The notes beneath the pieces were generated by a model, which was given only the letters and a program-made list of their open reading frames with translations, did not search any database and was not told where the DNA came from. A DNA stretch of 64,000 bases from positions 62,001 through 126,000 of the forward strand of contig CAXATH010000006.1 of the NCBI GenBank assembly GCA_963972195.1, in the 5' to 3' direction. Positions 50,791-60,053 of this stretch are shown here, piece after piece. The DNA comes from Litorimonas sp963972195. Its GTDB lineage: Bacteria; Pseudomonadota; Alphaproteobacteria; Caulobacterales; Maricaulaceae. Numbering within the stretch: the stretch's first letter is position 1; each line of letters opens with the position of its first letter. A program made the position numbers and the translations under genes.

Positions 50791-53265
50791 ATGAGTATGA
50801 AAGACGTTCCCGTAAAATTTGAACAGTGGTTCGCAAAACAAAATTGGGATATTCGCGATTATCAACGCAGGATGATTGGCGCATATTCCCGGCGCGAAGA
50901 CACCCTCTTGATTGCGCCTACGGGCGGCGGAAAAACCCTCGCCGGATTCCTCCCCAGCCTTATTGACTTGGCCGTCAAAGAAGACGAGGCCAAACCGAAA
51001 CTTCATACACTTTATATCTCTCCGCTGCGCGCGCTCACCAACGACATTCAGCGCAATCTAAACCGACCTGTCGCGGAAATGAATCTGCCAATTAAAATCG
51101 GCGTCCGAACCGGTGACACAAAACAATATCAAAGGGCGAAACAGCGTAAGTCGCCTCCGGATATATTGCTGACAACGCCGGAAAGCCTCATGCTGCTTTT
51201 ATCCTATCCGGATGCGGCGGAATATTTTTCAGAATTGAAAACTGTAATTATCGACGAGCTTCATAGCTTCGCCACAAATAAGCGGGGCGACTTCACCTCT
51301 CTGGCGCTGGCGCGTTTAAAAAGCCTCGCGCCCGATCATATTCGCTTTGGTCTTTCCGCCACGATTGCAGATGCTGACTCAGCGGCAAAATGGTTAGGAC
51401 CAACTGGATCCCCAGCAAAAACCATTGAAGTCACCGGCAGCGCGCCGCCCGTTTTGGAAATCATGACGCCAGAGACGCGCTATCCTCTCGGCGGGCATAA
51501 TCCGCGCTTTGCCGTCAAAGATATTTACGCGGCCATTAAGACAGCGAAGAGCGCGATAATTTTCGTCAATACCCGCGCCCAAACAGAGCTTTTGTTTCAG
51601 GAATTATGGAAAGTAAATACCGACAATTTGCCGATAGGGTTATATCACGGGTCGCTTTCGCGCGAACGGCGACAGATGACAGAAGCGTCGATTGCTTCCG
51701 GACATATCCGCGCCGTCGTGTCGACCTCTGCTTTGGAGATGGGGATTGATTGGGGCGATGTCGATTTGATTTTGCAGGTCGGCGCGCCCAAAGGCGTCAG
51801 CCGGCTCTTGCAGCGTATCGGACGGTCAAACCACCGAATGGATGAGCCTTCCAATGCCGTTCTCGTGCCGTGCAATCCCCTCGAAGCTGTCGAATGCGCC
51901 GTTGCGATTAACGCGATCCGTCTGGGACAACGCGACGGCGAGAACTTTACCGAAGGCGCTATGGACGTCGCGGTGCAATATATTGTGAACCGCGCCTGCG
52001 CCGGGAAATTTAAAAAACGGCAAACCCTGAACGAAATCAGGAGCGCCTGGCCCTATCGTAATTTATCTAAATCGGACTTCGACCTACTCGTTGGATTTGC
52101 TGAGGATGGCGGCTACGCGCTACAAGCATATGACCGGTTTGCGCGTCTGACATCCACATCCCGCGGCTATCAGATTTCGAGCGTTCAACAAGCCCGACGC
52201 CATCGAATGAACATCGGCACAATTGTCGAATACGCAAAATTAAAAGTTCGCCGCTTTCCAAATATGAAATCCAAAAGAGGGCGCAATATCGGCGAAATCG
52301 AAGAACGCTTTGTCATGGGGCTCACCCCGGGCGACCGATTTATCTTTGCGGGCGAGGTTTTGCGCTATCACGGCGTGCGCGATATGGCGCTGGAAGCCAG
52401 TCCGGCCCCTAAACGCCTGCCGCCGAAGGTTCCGGCCTATGCGGGTGGCATGATGCCTCTTTCGACATTTCTTGCCAAGGGCGTTCGACGCACCTTGTCT
52501 GATCCTAAACTGTGGCATGACCTTCCCGACCAGATCCAAAGCTGGCTGCGTCTACAATCTGAATTTTCACAACTGCCGAAATCAAAAGGCGTATTGGTCG
52601 AAGGCTTTTTCGACCGCGGCGTCCATGTCATTGTCATTCACAGTTTCGAAGGCCGTAAGGTAAATATGGCATTGGGTTTGCTGATGACCCGCCGGATGGA
52701 AACGCGCGGACTGAAACCGCTGACCTATTCCATTACAGACTACGCGCTCACCATCACCTCCATGGAACCTGTTAATGAGATTGATAGCCTGATGACCCAG
52801 GATATTCTGGATGAAGAATATCAGGCTTGGGTTATCGAAGCGCCCATGGTGAAACGGAGTTTTCGCAAGATCGCGACCATTGCCGGATTAACAGAACAAC
52901 GTTTGCCCGGCGCCAAACGCACGATGAAACAGGTCACCTTCAGTACCGACCTCATTTACGATGTTCTACTCAAATATAACCCCGACCATATCTTGCTTCG
53001 TATCGCCCGCGAAGAGGCGGAACGCGATTTGCTTGACCTACACAGACTGCGCGATTGGCTTGCAGACGTCCAAGGCGATGTTAATTACAAGATATTACCC
53101 CACGCCTCTCCGCTGGCTATCCCCTCCATGATGCAACTTGGCAAGGAGACAGTTATCGGCGATGCGAAACTCGCCATATTGGAGCAGGCCAGCCATGATA
53201 GCCTTGCAAATTCACGTTTAGAGACCGTCAAAAATTATCTAGATGACAAGCAGACAAACCCTTAG
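50791..53265 (+). CDS. Ligase-associated Lhr-type DEXH helicase
   Basis: 824 residues: Walker A LIAPTGGGKTLAGFLPSL, DEXH box VIIDELHSFATNKRGD, motif III FGLSATIADA, RecA2 motifs VNTRAQTELLFQELW, VSTSALEMGIDWGDVDLILQ and RIGRSNHR, then a winged helix and the Lhr-core C-terminal domain. Matches TIGR04121. Lhr helicases unwind DNA and DNA/RNA hybrids. The start may be the ATG at 50791 or 50797. The last 23 bases overlap the pdeM gene. Confidence 0.94.
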   Translation: MSMKDVPVKFEQWFAKQNWDIRDYQRRMIGAYSRREDTLLIAPTGGGKTLAGFLPSLIDLAVKEDEAKPKLHTLYISPLRALTNDIQRNLNRPVAEMNLPIKIGVRTGDTKQYQRAKQRKSPPDILLTTPESLMLLLSYPDAAEYFSELKTVIIDELHSFATNKRGDFTSLALARLKSLAPDHIRFGLSATIADADSAAKWLGPTGSPAKTIEVTGSAPPVLEIMTPETRYPLGGHNPRFAVKDIYAAIKTAKSAIIFVNTRAQTELLFQELWKVNTDNLPIGLYHGSLSRERRQMTEASIASGHIRAVVSTSALEMGIDWGDVDLILQVGAPKGVSRLLQRIGRSNHRMDEPSNAVLVPCNPLEAVECAVAINAIRLGQRDGENFTEGAMDVAVQYIVNRACAGKFKKRQTLNEIRSAWPYRNLSKSDFDLLVGFAEDGGYALQAYDRFARLTSTSRGYQISSVQQARRHRMNIGTIVEYAKLKVRRFPNMKSKRGRNIGEIEERFVMGLTPGDRFIFAGEVLRYHGVRDMALEASPAPKRLPPKVPAYAGGMMPLSTFLAKGVRRTLSDPKLWHDLPDQIQSWLRLQSEFSQLPKSKGVLVEGFFDRGVHVIVIHSFEGRKVNMALGLLMTRRMETRGLKPLTYSITDYALTITSMEPVNEIDSLMTQDILDEEYQAWVIEAPMVKRSFRKIATIAGLTEQRLPGAKRTMKQVTFSTDLIYDVLLKYNPDHILLRIAREEAERDLLDLHRLRDWLADVQGDVNYKILPHASPLAIPSMMQLGKETVIGDAKLAILEQASHDSLANSRLETVKNYLDDKQTNP

Positions 53266-53923
53266 AACCCGCGCCGGAGATATTGTCATCGACGCCCGCA
53301 AAGTTGCGTTCCTGCCAGAAAGTAAAACCTTGCTCGTGGCGGATATGCATTTCGAAAAAGGGAGCTATCTTCGGCGTTTTGGGCGCTCCATGCTTCCGGC
53401 CTTTGACACACATGATACAATTGAAAGATTGTGGGCCGTAGCGCAGGAATATAAGCCGCGCGAAATTATTGCGCTGGGAGATAGTTTTCACGACGTTGAC
53501 GCGTCTGCGCGGCTCTCCCCCAAATCGGCTGAGCGTCTAAACGCGTTTAAAGAAGAGATGTGCGAATTTACCTGGATATTGGGCAATCACGATCCTGATA
53601 TTCCTGACGCGGTCTCAGGCTCGCGCGAAGACCATGTCCAACTAAATAAATTTCTGCTGACCCATCACCCCTATGAGGAACCGAGCCAATTTAATATTTG
53701 CGGCCATTACCATCCCAAGGCGAAAGTCTCCTCCCGCGCCGGTTCCGTCACCGCACCCTGTTTCGCGATTAGCGAAAGCCGTTTAATTATGCCGTCTTTC
53801 GGAACCTATACCGGCGGACTCTTTGTCAGCGATCCCGCCTTTATTGAAGCCATGCCGGATATGACATCAGTAGCAATGGTTTACGGAAACCAGCTTTTTC
53901 CAGTTCATACCGGCGCTCAATAG
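53243..53923 (+). CDS. pdeM: Ligase-associated metallophosphoesterase
   Basis: 226 residues of the calcineurin-like fold: LLVADMHFEKGS (Asp, His), IALGDSFHD, TWILGNHDPDIP (Asn, His), LLTHHPYEEP and FNICGHYHPKAKVS. Matches TIGR04123, always found with the Lhr-type helicase of this system; phosphodiesterase activity would clean DNA or RNA ends. The start lies inside the helicase gene. Confidence 0.93.
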   Translation: MTSRQTLRTRAGDIVIDARKVAFLPESKTLLVADMHFEKGSYLRRFGRSMLPAFDTHDTIERLWAVAQEYKPREIIALGDSFHDVDASARLSPKSAERLNAFKEEMCEFTWILGNHDPDIPDAVSGSREDHVQLNKFLLTHHPYEEPSQFNICGHYHPKAKVSSRAGSVTAPCFAISESRLIMPSFGTYTGGLFVSDPAFIEAMPDMTSVAMVYGNQLFPVHTGAQ

Positions 53924-54283
53924 AGTTCATTTGAAAAAGCCGTAATCACTATTTATGCAGAAATGCTGTAACTCAACCTTGTGTCATCAGTTATGTGGAA
54001 TTCCCATATACTTTACGCGGTCTCCGCAGGCACGCGTTTATGCCTTAAAGAATCATTTGTCCGGCCGCATTTGGGAATGCCCGGGTTTCGTATTACGAAG
54101 ATTACCTGGCCTGTTTTAAGTCAACAAAAGACTTAAGTTTCCCTCGTGTACTTCTATAACTAATCGTCAGATCGGTATTGACCATTATGCGTAGACTGAC
54201 TTACAGAATTTTCAAATCCGTTATATCGACTGCCTAGCTTCATTGAGGAAGTTTTAGAGATAGCTTTCAAAGGGTCTGAGATT
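53924..54283. other. Intergenic region before the Cys-rich small protein
   Basis: 360 bases without a supported gene. A 7-bp hairpin TTAAGTC/GACTTAA with a 7-base loop lies at 54116-54136. AT-rich; probably contains the promoter for the genes at 54284 and 54682. Confidence 0.4.
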
Positions 54284-54613
54284 TTGTATTTAAATCTTCT
54301 TAAAAAGCTGTTGGGCGTCTTACTGACCTTTGCGTTAATCGTGGGGCCAGTCATATGCGGAGACAATTGCCAGCTCATTGGTGATTCCTGTACAACAATC
54401 GAACAGACGAATGTTGTTGCGGAAGTTGCGAACATTGAGTCAGGTGATTCCGAGCAAATTACAACTAGCTGCGTTGCTTGCAACATACAGATTATTTCTC
54501 AAGAAAACCTCAAGCCAGCATTTAGTTTAATCTCGCCCACTCTGTTCTCAATGATCGAGACAGGATTTGACGGCCTTTCCTACGATAGTCACCTGCGTCC
54601 CCCGAGAGTTTAA
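54284..54613 (+). CDS. Small exported Cys-containing protein upstream of the receptor
   Basis: 109 residues from a TTG at 54284 (weak ribosome site; no ATG available). A signal-like hydrophobic stretch (LLGVLLTFALIVGPVICG) is followed by Cys residues (DNCQLIGDSC, TTSCVACNIQ) with one CxxC pair and a HLRPPRV end. Small proteins with a Cys pair and an RPP end occur beside metal-transport genes (DUF2946-like); that relation is a guess. It ends 68 bases before the receptor gene. Overlapping antisense frame rejected. Confidence 0.5.
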   Translation: MYLNLLKKLLGVLLTFALIVGPVICGDNCQLIGDSCTTIEQTNVVAEVANIESGDSEQITTSCVACNIQIISQENLKPAFSLISPTLFSMIETGFDGLSYDSHLRPPRV

Positions 54614-54681
54614 TAAAAACTGATCCAGCGTGACCACACGCTGCCATTCCCTGTTTTTATTTTCTCAAAGGATAATTTCCA

Positions 54682-56718
54682 ATGTCTTATCGACGTCGCC
54701 ACGTGGCAATTTTACTAACGATTACAACATCAGTTTTTGCTTTTATTCCCCCCCTCGCCGCTCACGCTGAACCGCCAATAAACAATCACCCAAGCCCCGA
54801 TGAAACTCCCTCGGATCTCGGATCGTCACATACTGAAGATGACCATCATGAGGACGTCCTTGATGAAGTGGTCGTGCAGGCCACTCGATCGGGACGGGCT
54901 GTTTATGATGAACCGGTTCGGGTGGAAGTTATTAATCAGGAGGAGATTGCAGAAAAGGCCGCCATGCGGCCCGGGAATATTTCCATGTTGGTTGCGGAAA
55001 CTGGCGGCGTTCGGGTTCAAACCACCTCTCCGGCGCTGGGCGCCGCGAATATTCGTTTGCAAGGCCTATATGGCCGCTACACACAGCTTCTGAGCGACGG
55101 GCTTCCGCTTTATGGCGGACAAGCTGCCTCGATTGGTCTGCTCCAGATACCGCCGACTGATCTGGCCCAAGTAGAAGTCATCAAAGGCTCAGCTTCCTCC
55201 TTCTACGGGGGATCTGCTCTCGGGGGGGTCATCAATCTCATATCGCGACGCCCTGGCGATGAAGCCGAAGGAGAAGTTCTGGTCAATGTGACAACCGAGA
55301 ATGGACAGGATCTGACCGGATATTTCGAAACCCCGGTGACAGATCAGCTCTCGGCGTCGCTGACAGCCGGAGCGCACCGTCAGAGCGCACAGGATTTTGA
55401 TGATGATGGATTTATCGATATGCCCGGTTATGATCGCTGGACAGCGCGTCCCCGTCTTTTCTGGGAAGGAAATGACGGCTCGTCCGTTTATGCGACGATG
55501 GGCTTCATGACGGAACAAAGAAATGGCGGAACCTTGCCCGGCCGCACGGTCCCTGACGGAAGCCCCTTTCAGCAAAACCAAGACACTACTCGAGTTGATG
55601 GCGGGTTGATTGCAAATACGGAGCTGTCAAATAACTTAGAGCTGAATATGCGCGGCTCGGCTATGGTCCAAGATCATGAACATAGGTTCGGCGCGTCCAT
55701 TGAAGAGGATCGTCATGAAAGCTACCTAGTCGAAGCCTCCCTTTCCGGGCGGGCCGCACAGACAGACTGGTTGATTGGAGCGGCCCTGCAGTCGGAACGG
55801 TATAAGTCAGACACGTTTCCGGTTTTTGACTATGAGTATAATGTCCCGGGGCTTTTTGCACAGTTGGATCGGGACTTGAACGACACGCTCTCCGTTTCCC
55901 TTAGTGCCCGCCTTGATGATCACAATGAATTCGGCACACAGCTTAGCCCGCGCGCCTCGGTTCTTTACAAGCCTGGTGATTGGACAATCCGTGGTTCCTA
56001 CGGTCAGGGTTACTTTGCGCCGACACCTTTTGTAGAAGACATTGAGGCGGCGGGCCTGTCGCGTCTGGAGCCGCTCGGCAGGCTTGAAGAGGAAACCGCC
56101 GAAACCGGGTCTATTGATATCGGATACCGGTTTGAGTCCATTGAAGCCAATGTCAGTGTATTTGGGTCCAAAGTGAACGGAGTAACCGAACTCGAGGCAT
56201 TTGCCTCAACTCCGGGCGGCCAGCTTGATCGGGTGAGACTCGTCAACTCCGTCGGCGAAACAGAAATCAAGGGGATGGAGCTATTACTAAAGTACTTCTG
56301 GAAAGACCTAAAGCTAACCGGCAGTTATCTTTATCTTGATGCAACAGAGGAGGCCCCATTGGGCGGCCGGCGCGAAATTAAACTGACGCCGAAGCATTCT
56401 GCCGGATTTGTTGCCATGTGGGAACAGCATGGACGCGGCCGGATCGGATTCGAAGCCTATTATACAGGAGAACAGCGCCTGAGTGGCAATCCGTACCGAG
56501 ATAAAAGCAAGCCCTATCTGCATTTAGGACTTCTGGGCGAGATAACGATTGGACCGGCAAGTTGGTTTATTAATGCGGAAAACCTTCTTGATGTACGCCA
56601 GACAAAAGAGGATCCTCTCGTCTTACCTAGCCGCGCTCCGGACGGCCAATGGACAACAGACATCTGGTCACGCAATGACGGATTTATTGTAAACGGCGGC
56701 GTCAGGCTGAAATTCTAA
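54682..56718 (+). CDS. TonB-dependent receptor with His/Asp-rich N-terminus
   Basis: 678 residues: signal peptide (about 1-29, LAAHAEP), a His/Asp/Glu-rich stretch (SSHTEDDHHEDVLDEV) leading into a TonB box-like DEVVVQATRSG, a plug domain with IRLQGLYGRYTQLLSDGLPL and VEVIKGSASSFYGGSALGGV, and a 22-strand-type barrel ending IVNGGVRLKF. The His/Asp stretch and its place after a small Cys protein suggest a metal or metallophore substrate (zinc, nickel or copper); inference only. AAGGA lies 9 bases before the ATG. Confidence 0.92.
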   Translation: MSYRRRHVAILLTITTSVFAFIPPLAAHAEPPINNHPSPDETPSDLGSSHTEDDHHEDVLDEVVVQATRSGRAVYDEPVRVEVINQEEIAEKAAMRPGNISMLVAETGGVRVQTTSPALGAANIRLQGLYGRYTQLLSDGLPLYGGQAASIGLLQIPPTDLAQVEVIKGSASSFYGGSALGGVINLISRRPGDEAEGEVLVNVTTENGQDLTGYFETPVTDQLSASLTAGAHRQSAQDFDDDGFIDMPGYDRWTARPRLFWEGNDGSSVYATMGFMTEQRNGGTLPGRTVPDGSPFQQNQDTTRVDGGLIANTELSNNLELNMRGSAMVQDHEHRFGASIEEDRHESYLVEASLSGRAAQTDWLIGAALQSERYKSDTFPVFDYEYNVPGLFAQLDRDLNDTLSVSLSARLDDHNEFGTQLSPRASVLYKPGDWTIRGSYGQGYFAPTPFVEDIEAAGLSRLEPLGRLEEETAETGSIDIGYRFESIEANVSVFGSKVNGVTELEAFASTPGGQLDRVRLVNSVGETEIKGMELLLKYFWKDLKLTGSYLYLDATEEAPLGGRREIKLTPKHSAGFVAMWEQHGRGRIGFEAYYTGEQRLSGNPYRDKSKPYLHLGLLGEITIGPASWFINAENLLDVRQTKEDPLVLPSRAPDGQWTTDIWSRNDGFIVNGGVRLKF

Positions 56719-57292
56719 TTTAATTTAATAGAATTTGGTTTCAACAAATGGGTCGCGTTAGGAGACTTCGACAGACTTATAAATTAGACGTACCTTGTTA
56801 TGATACGACATTACCGTCGCGTCATGACGTGTTTATTGCGGACTTCTCGGCTCGGAATTAGTCGGCCAAAGACATCAAAGTTTTTAAACTGATCCGATCC
56901 TGTAAAGGGTCCCGTGCCTGTTGAATAATTTCAATCAGCCCGATCACCTTGGTGGTCGGGGATTTGAATCTAACCCGAATTGCCCAAACTTTCCGAGGTT
57001 TTAGCGGTACCTTTAATTAGTTAGTCGGCATTAATTCCAAGCTATTTAAGTATCAAAGATATCTATGATCCCTATAATTGCGCCCTCCTCCGACGGGTTA
57101 TGTTTTATTGAGCTAAGTGCAAATTATGTCGAGACAAGAAAATGGCTTCAATCCTCAGAGGGGCATCCCTCTGCACAGACTCAAAGTCATAAGGCACATC
57201 ATTGCTTTTTCTCCGAACGGTTTAACCTGAATTCAATAAGAGATACCTTACGTTATTCTTGGAAGTAAATGAGATATTTCTGGCAACTGAGA
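56719..57292. other. Gene-poor stretch between the receptor and the Tad cluster
   Basis: 574 bases with no convincing gene. It contains a near-perfect palindrome at 56939-56960 (CCCGATCACC/GGTGGTCGGG, one G-U, 2-base loop). A frame of 67 residues at 57065 has no ribosome site or family and was not accepted. No clear terminator for either neighbour was found. Confidence 0.5.
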
Positions 57293-58147
57293 TCACTTTA
57301 ACAGTTCAAGACCCTTGTTGGCGTGAGCATTATAAACGGGGCTGATGGCGTTGGCTTTCTCAAACATTAGCTTCGCCAAATTATTCTCTCCGTCGTTCAT
57401 AGCTATAAAGCCAGCATCGACCAAAAAACTAGCAGCTCTGCTGGTTTCTAAGTTTTGCAAAGCACTCGCGTAATCTCCATTTAATAACAAAGCTAAGCGT
57501 CTGTTATTGTCAAACCTGATATTGTTAGGGTCGGACTTAATGGCTTGAGAAAAGAAAGATATTGCGGCCTTAAGGTCTCCGTGATTTAGCTCTAACATCC
57601 CCAAATTATTTAGGAATACGCCCGGTTTCTGCCCTAACGATTCTGCCTTTCCAAAAGCCCGCCTCGCTTCCGTCAGATCGCCTTTATTCTGTAAAGTTAA
57701 GGCAAGTAAATTTAAGAGTCGTTGATCCTTACTCTTTGTTAGAGATAGGTTTAAAAAAAGCTCTCTCTCAGAAGGTTCCAAAAGCAACGCCTGGGCCAAG
57801 ACTTTTAATCGGTTTACTTTTACAGAATCGAGAGAAGAGTTTTTCAATACTTCAAGCGCGGCGTCGGGGCGAGAAAGCGAAATATAAGATTCGCCCAGCC
57901 CAAGCACTGCCGGTTCAAGGGAAGGATCTAATTTTACAACAATCGAAAATAACTTTGCGGCCTGTTGATAATCTTGAAACTCATAGAATTTATTTGCCCT
58001 TATGAGAGTTTGTAGGAATCCCAATTCGTCCGTAGAATTGCTTTCATGGAATCTGATTTCAGGCTGAGGCAAGGTAACCTCAGAAGCCTGACAGAGAGTT
58101 ATAGAACCCAAAATCAAACAAATAGAGCTGACCACCAATCTCAACAT
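57293..58147 (-). CDS. tadD: TadD-like TPR protein of the Tad pilus cluster
   Basis: 284 residues: signal peptide (about 1-22), then about five tetratricopeptide repeats (YQQAAKLFSIVVKLDPSLEP, NNLGMLELNHGDLKAAISFF, AIKSDPNNIRFDNN). TadD is a lipoprotein or periplasmic TPR protein needed for secretin assembly; the signal here shows a Cys (LCQASE) that could be a lipobox. It starts 1 base after the tadC stop. Confidence 0.8.
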   Translation of the reverse strand: MLRLVVSSICLILGSITLCQASEVTLPQPEIRFHESNSTDELGFLQTLIRANKFYEFQDYQQAAKLFSIVVKLDPSLEPAVLGLGESYISLSRPDAALEVLKNSSLDSVKVNRLKVLAQALLLEPSERELFLNLSLTKSKDQRLLNLLALTLQNKGDLTEARRAFGKAESLGQKPGVFLNNLGMLELNHGDLKAAISFFSQAIKSDPNNIRFDNNRRLALLLNGDYASALQNLETSRAASFLVDAGFIAMNDGENNLAKLMFEKANAISPVYNAHANKGLELLK

Positions 58148-58148
58148 A

Positions 58149-59081
58149 TCAGCCTAGAGATTCCATTAGGCGTATCGCGGCAGGGACCAGCAAGAGCACC
58201 ATGATTGTCGGAAATATAAATAGGATTAGAGGCACGGTAAGTTTTGCGGATAATGCCATAGCCTTTTCTTCTGCTTTAAGCATTCTTTTCGCGCGCATAT
58301 CTTCGGAAAAAGTTCTCAATGCCGCGCCAATGGAGCTGCCCATATCTTCAGCTTGCTTGAGCATAATTGCTAAAGCTTTTGCTTCATCCAAATCTATCCT
58401 TTCCGCAAAGTTCACCATTGCTTCATGGCGCAACCGCCCCGCCCTTAACTCGAGGTTCATTATTTCCACGTTTACTTTCAGGGCCGGGTAGCGTTCGCCA
58501 ATTTCATGACTGACTCTTATCAAGGCTGCATCGAGTCCCAATCCGGCTTCGATACACGCCACGAGTAGGTCCATCATATCCGGAAAACCTTTTCGGCATT
58601 GATCTGTTCGTTTTCCCTTTTTCCATCGCAGAAAATAAACAGGCCCCATCAGACCTGCCAACGCTACTATTGACGCAATTACGAAAAGCCCCTGCACTCC
58701 AAATTTTGCAGAAAGAAAGCCCCAGCTTCCCAAAATTAGAAATTGAGGCGCAAACAAACATATGGCTCGAATTGCGATAAACTTCTTGACGGCACTCGCG
58801 TCGTAATAGCCCGCCTGGGAAAGTTGAAATCGGAGGCGCGTGATGTTTTCGGCTTTTGGGAGCGTCAAATGACCTCCTAGCTGAGTCAAAAGGCTTTGCT
58901 TGGACTGTCTGACTTGTGGGCCAGATATGTCGCTCGGCCCTCCGGCGGTTAAGCGGCGCTCAATGCGCTTATTGTGAGATAATGCGCTTCGGACAGCAAA
59001 GGCAATAAGCGAGAGTGAAATGATAAGAAATCCACTGGCAACGACTATCGTAAAAACATTGGAAGATGTTGAGAAACTCAT
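58149..59081 (-). CDS. tadC: Tad pilus inner-membrane protein TadC
   Basis: 310 residues of the GspF family: N-terminal helix, cytoplasmic part with ITRLRFQLSQAGYYDASAVK, helices at about 100-145, then the GspF core (FPDMMDLLVACIEAGLGLDA, MVNFAERIDLDEAKALAIML, QAEDMGSSIGAALRTFSEDM) and a last helix at about 285-305. Platform protein for pilus extension, paired with TadB. The start is the ATG at 59081 or GTG at 59090; neither has a clear ribosome site, consistent with coupling to tadB, which ends at 59094. Confidence 0.92.
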   Translation of the reverse strand: MSFSTSSNVFTIVVASGFLIISLSLIAFAVRSALSHNKRIERRLTAGGPSDISGPQVRQSKQSLLTQLGGHLTLPKAENITRLRFQLSQAGYYDASAVKKFIAIRAICLFAPQFLILGSWGFLSAKFGVQGLFVIASIVALAGLMGPVYFLRWKKGKRTDQCRKGFPDMMDLLVACIEAGLGLDAALIRVSHEIGERYPALKVNVEIMNLELRAGRLRHEAMVNFAERIDLDEAKALAIMLKQAEDMGSSIGAALRTFSEDMRAKRMLKAEEKAMALSAKLTVPLILFIFPTIMVLLLVPAAIRLMESLG

Positions 59082-59093
59082 GACATACACACG

Positions 59094-60053
59094 TTAAATT
59101 TTGAAATTTATCATTTTGCGCATGACCAAATTCCCAATAACCATCCAGATGAAAACGCCCCAGAGAGAATAAGTTAGAATTGGATTACCTTCGACATCAC
59201 CGTAAAATTCCGGTGCAAATTGACGGACCCCCAAGAACATCAATAAAGGGGCCGCATTGAGAATAAGCGCCGACATTCGCCCCTCGGCAGACGCCGCTTT
59301 AATCTTGAGGCGCATCCGCTGGCGGTCTCGGATTGTCTTGGCGTTTGAAGTTAGCAGTTCCGCAAGGTTACCTCCCGTCTTTTCTTGCAACCGGATCATC
59401 GCCGAAAATAATTCAAAATCTTCATGACCAACCCGTTCTGATAAGCGTTGGACGGCGGCCGATATTGTTGAACCAAATGAAATCTCGTCGCTTGCTATTC
59501 CAAATTCGGAACCGATTGGATCTGGCATTTCCTGGGCGACGAGTGACATTGCAACCGGGACGGGGTGGCCCGCCCCTAAAGAGCGAATAATAACGTCTAA
59601 TGCTTCTGGTAACTGCGTGACGGCTTTGTTTCGCCGACGCTTTACAAGGAACTTCAAAATAAAGATTGGAGCAAAAAACCCAAGAAGCAATCCACCCACG
59701 GCCCAAATTATAGTTCCTTTTAAAACCCAAAATACGGCAAATCCTGTTAAGGCAAGTCCGGCCATAATAATGTAAATGCCAAATCTTCCAAGCGGCAAAC
59801 CTGACTGAAGAACCAATCGCCCTATCCAGAGCATGAAAACTTTCATTTGATCATCTTCATTCAACCCACGGGAGCGTTTCATTTTCGCCATGACATTAAG
59901 CTGTGAGTCTTGGCTATTCATTCTCCGTAGTCGTTCATTTGCATGCTTGACTTTGACCGTGGCCTGACGACCGACTCCAATGAAAACCTGGAGCGCTAGA
60001 AAACCTGCACAAAATACAAGGCCATAGATCAAAAGTGTGGGCGAAAATGACAT
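59094..60053 (-). CDS. tadB: Tad pilus inner-membrane protein TadB
   Basis: 319 residues, GspF family: N-terminal helix, two helices at about 90-140, the GspF core (LPEALDVIIRSLGAGHPVPV, QEMPDPIGSEFGIASDEIS, RLQEKTGGNLAELLTSNAKT) and a C-terminal helix. Platform partner of TadC. The ATG at 60053 overlaps the cpaF stop by one base (TGATG). Confidence 0.92.
   Translation of the reverse strand: MSFSPTLLIYGLVFCAGFLALQVFIGVGRQATVKVKHANERLRRMNSQDSQLNVMAKMKRSRGLNEDDQMKVFMLWIGRLVLQSGLPLGRFGIYIIMAGLALTGFAVFWVLKGTIIWAVGGLLLGFFAPIFILKFLVKRRRNKAVTQLPEALDVIIRSLGAGHPVPVAMSLVAQEMPDPIGSEFGIASDEISFGSTISAAVQRLSERVGHEDFELFSAMIRLQEKTGGNLAELLTSNAKTIRDRQRMRLKIKAASAEGRMSALILNAAPLLMFLGVRQFAPEFYGDVEGNPILTYSLWGVFIWMVIGNLVMRKMINFKI

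Noticed and set aside
54160..54486. 108-residue minus-strand frame opposite the small Cys protein
   Set aside because: No signal peptide, domain or ribosome site; the plus-strand frame has a plausible export signal and context.
57065..57268. 67-residue plus-strand frame in the receptor/Tad spacer
   Set aside because: No ribosome site, no family, and unusual composition; treated as chance.
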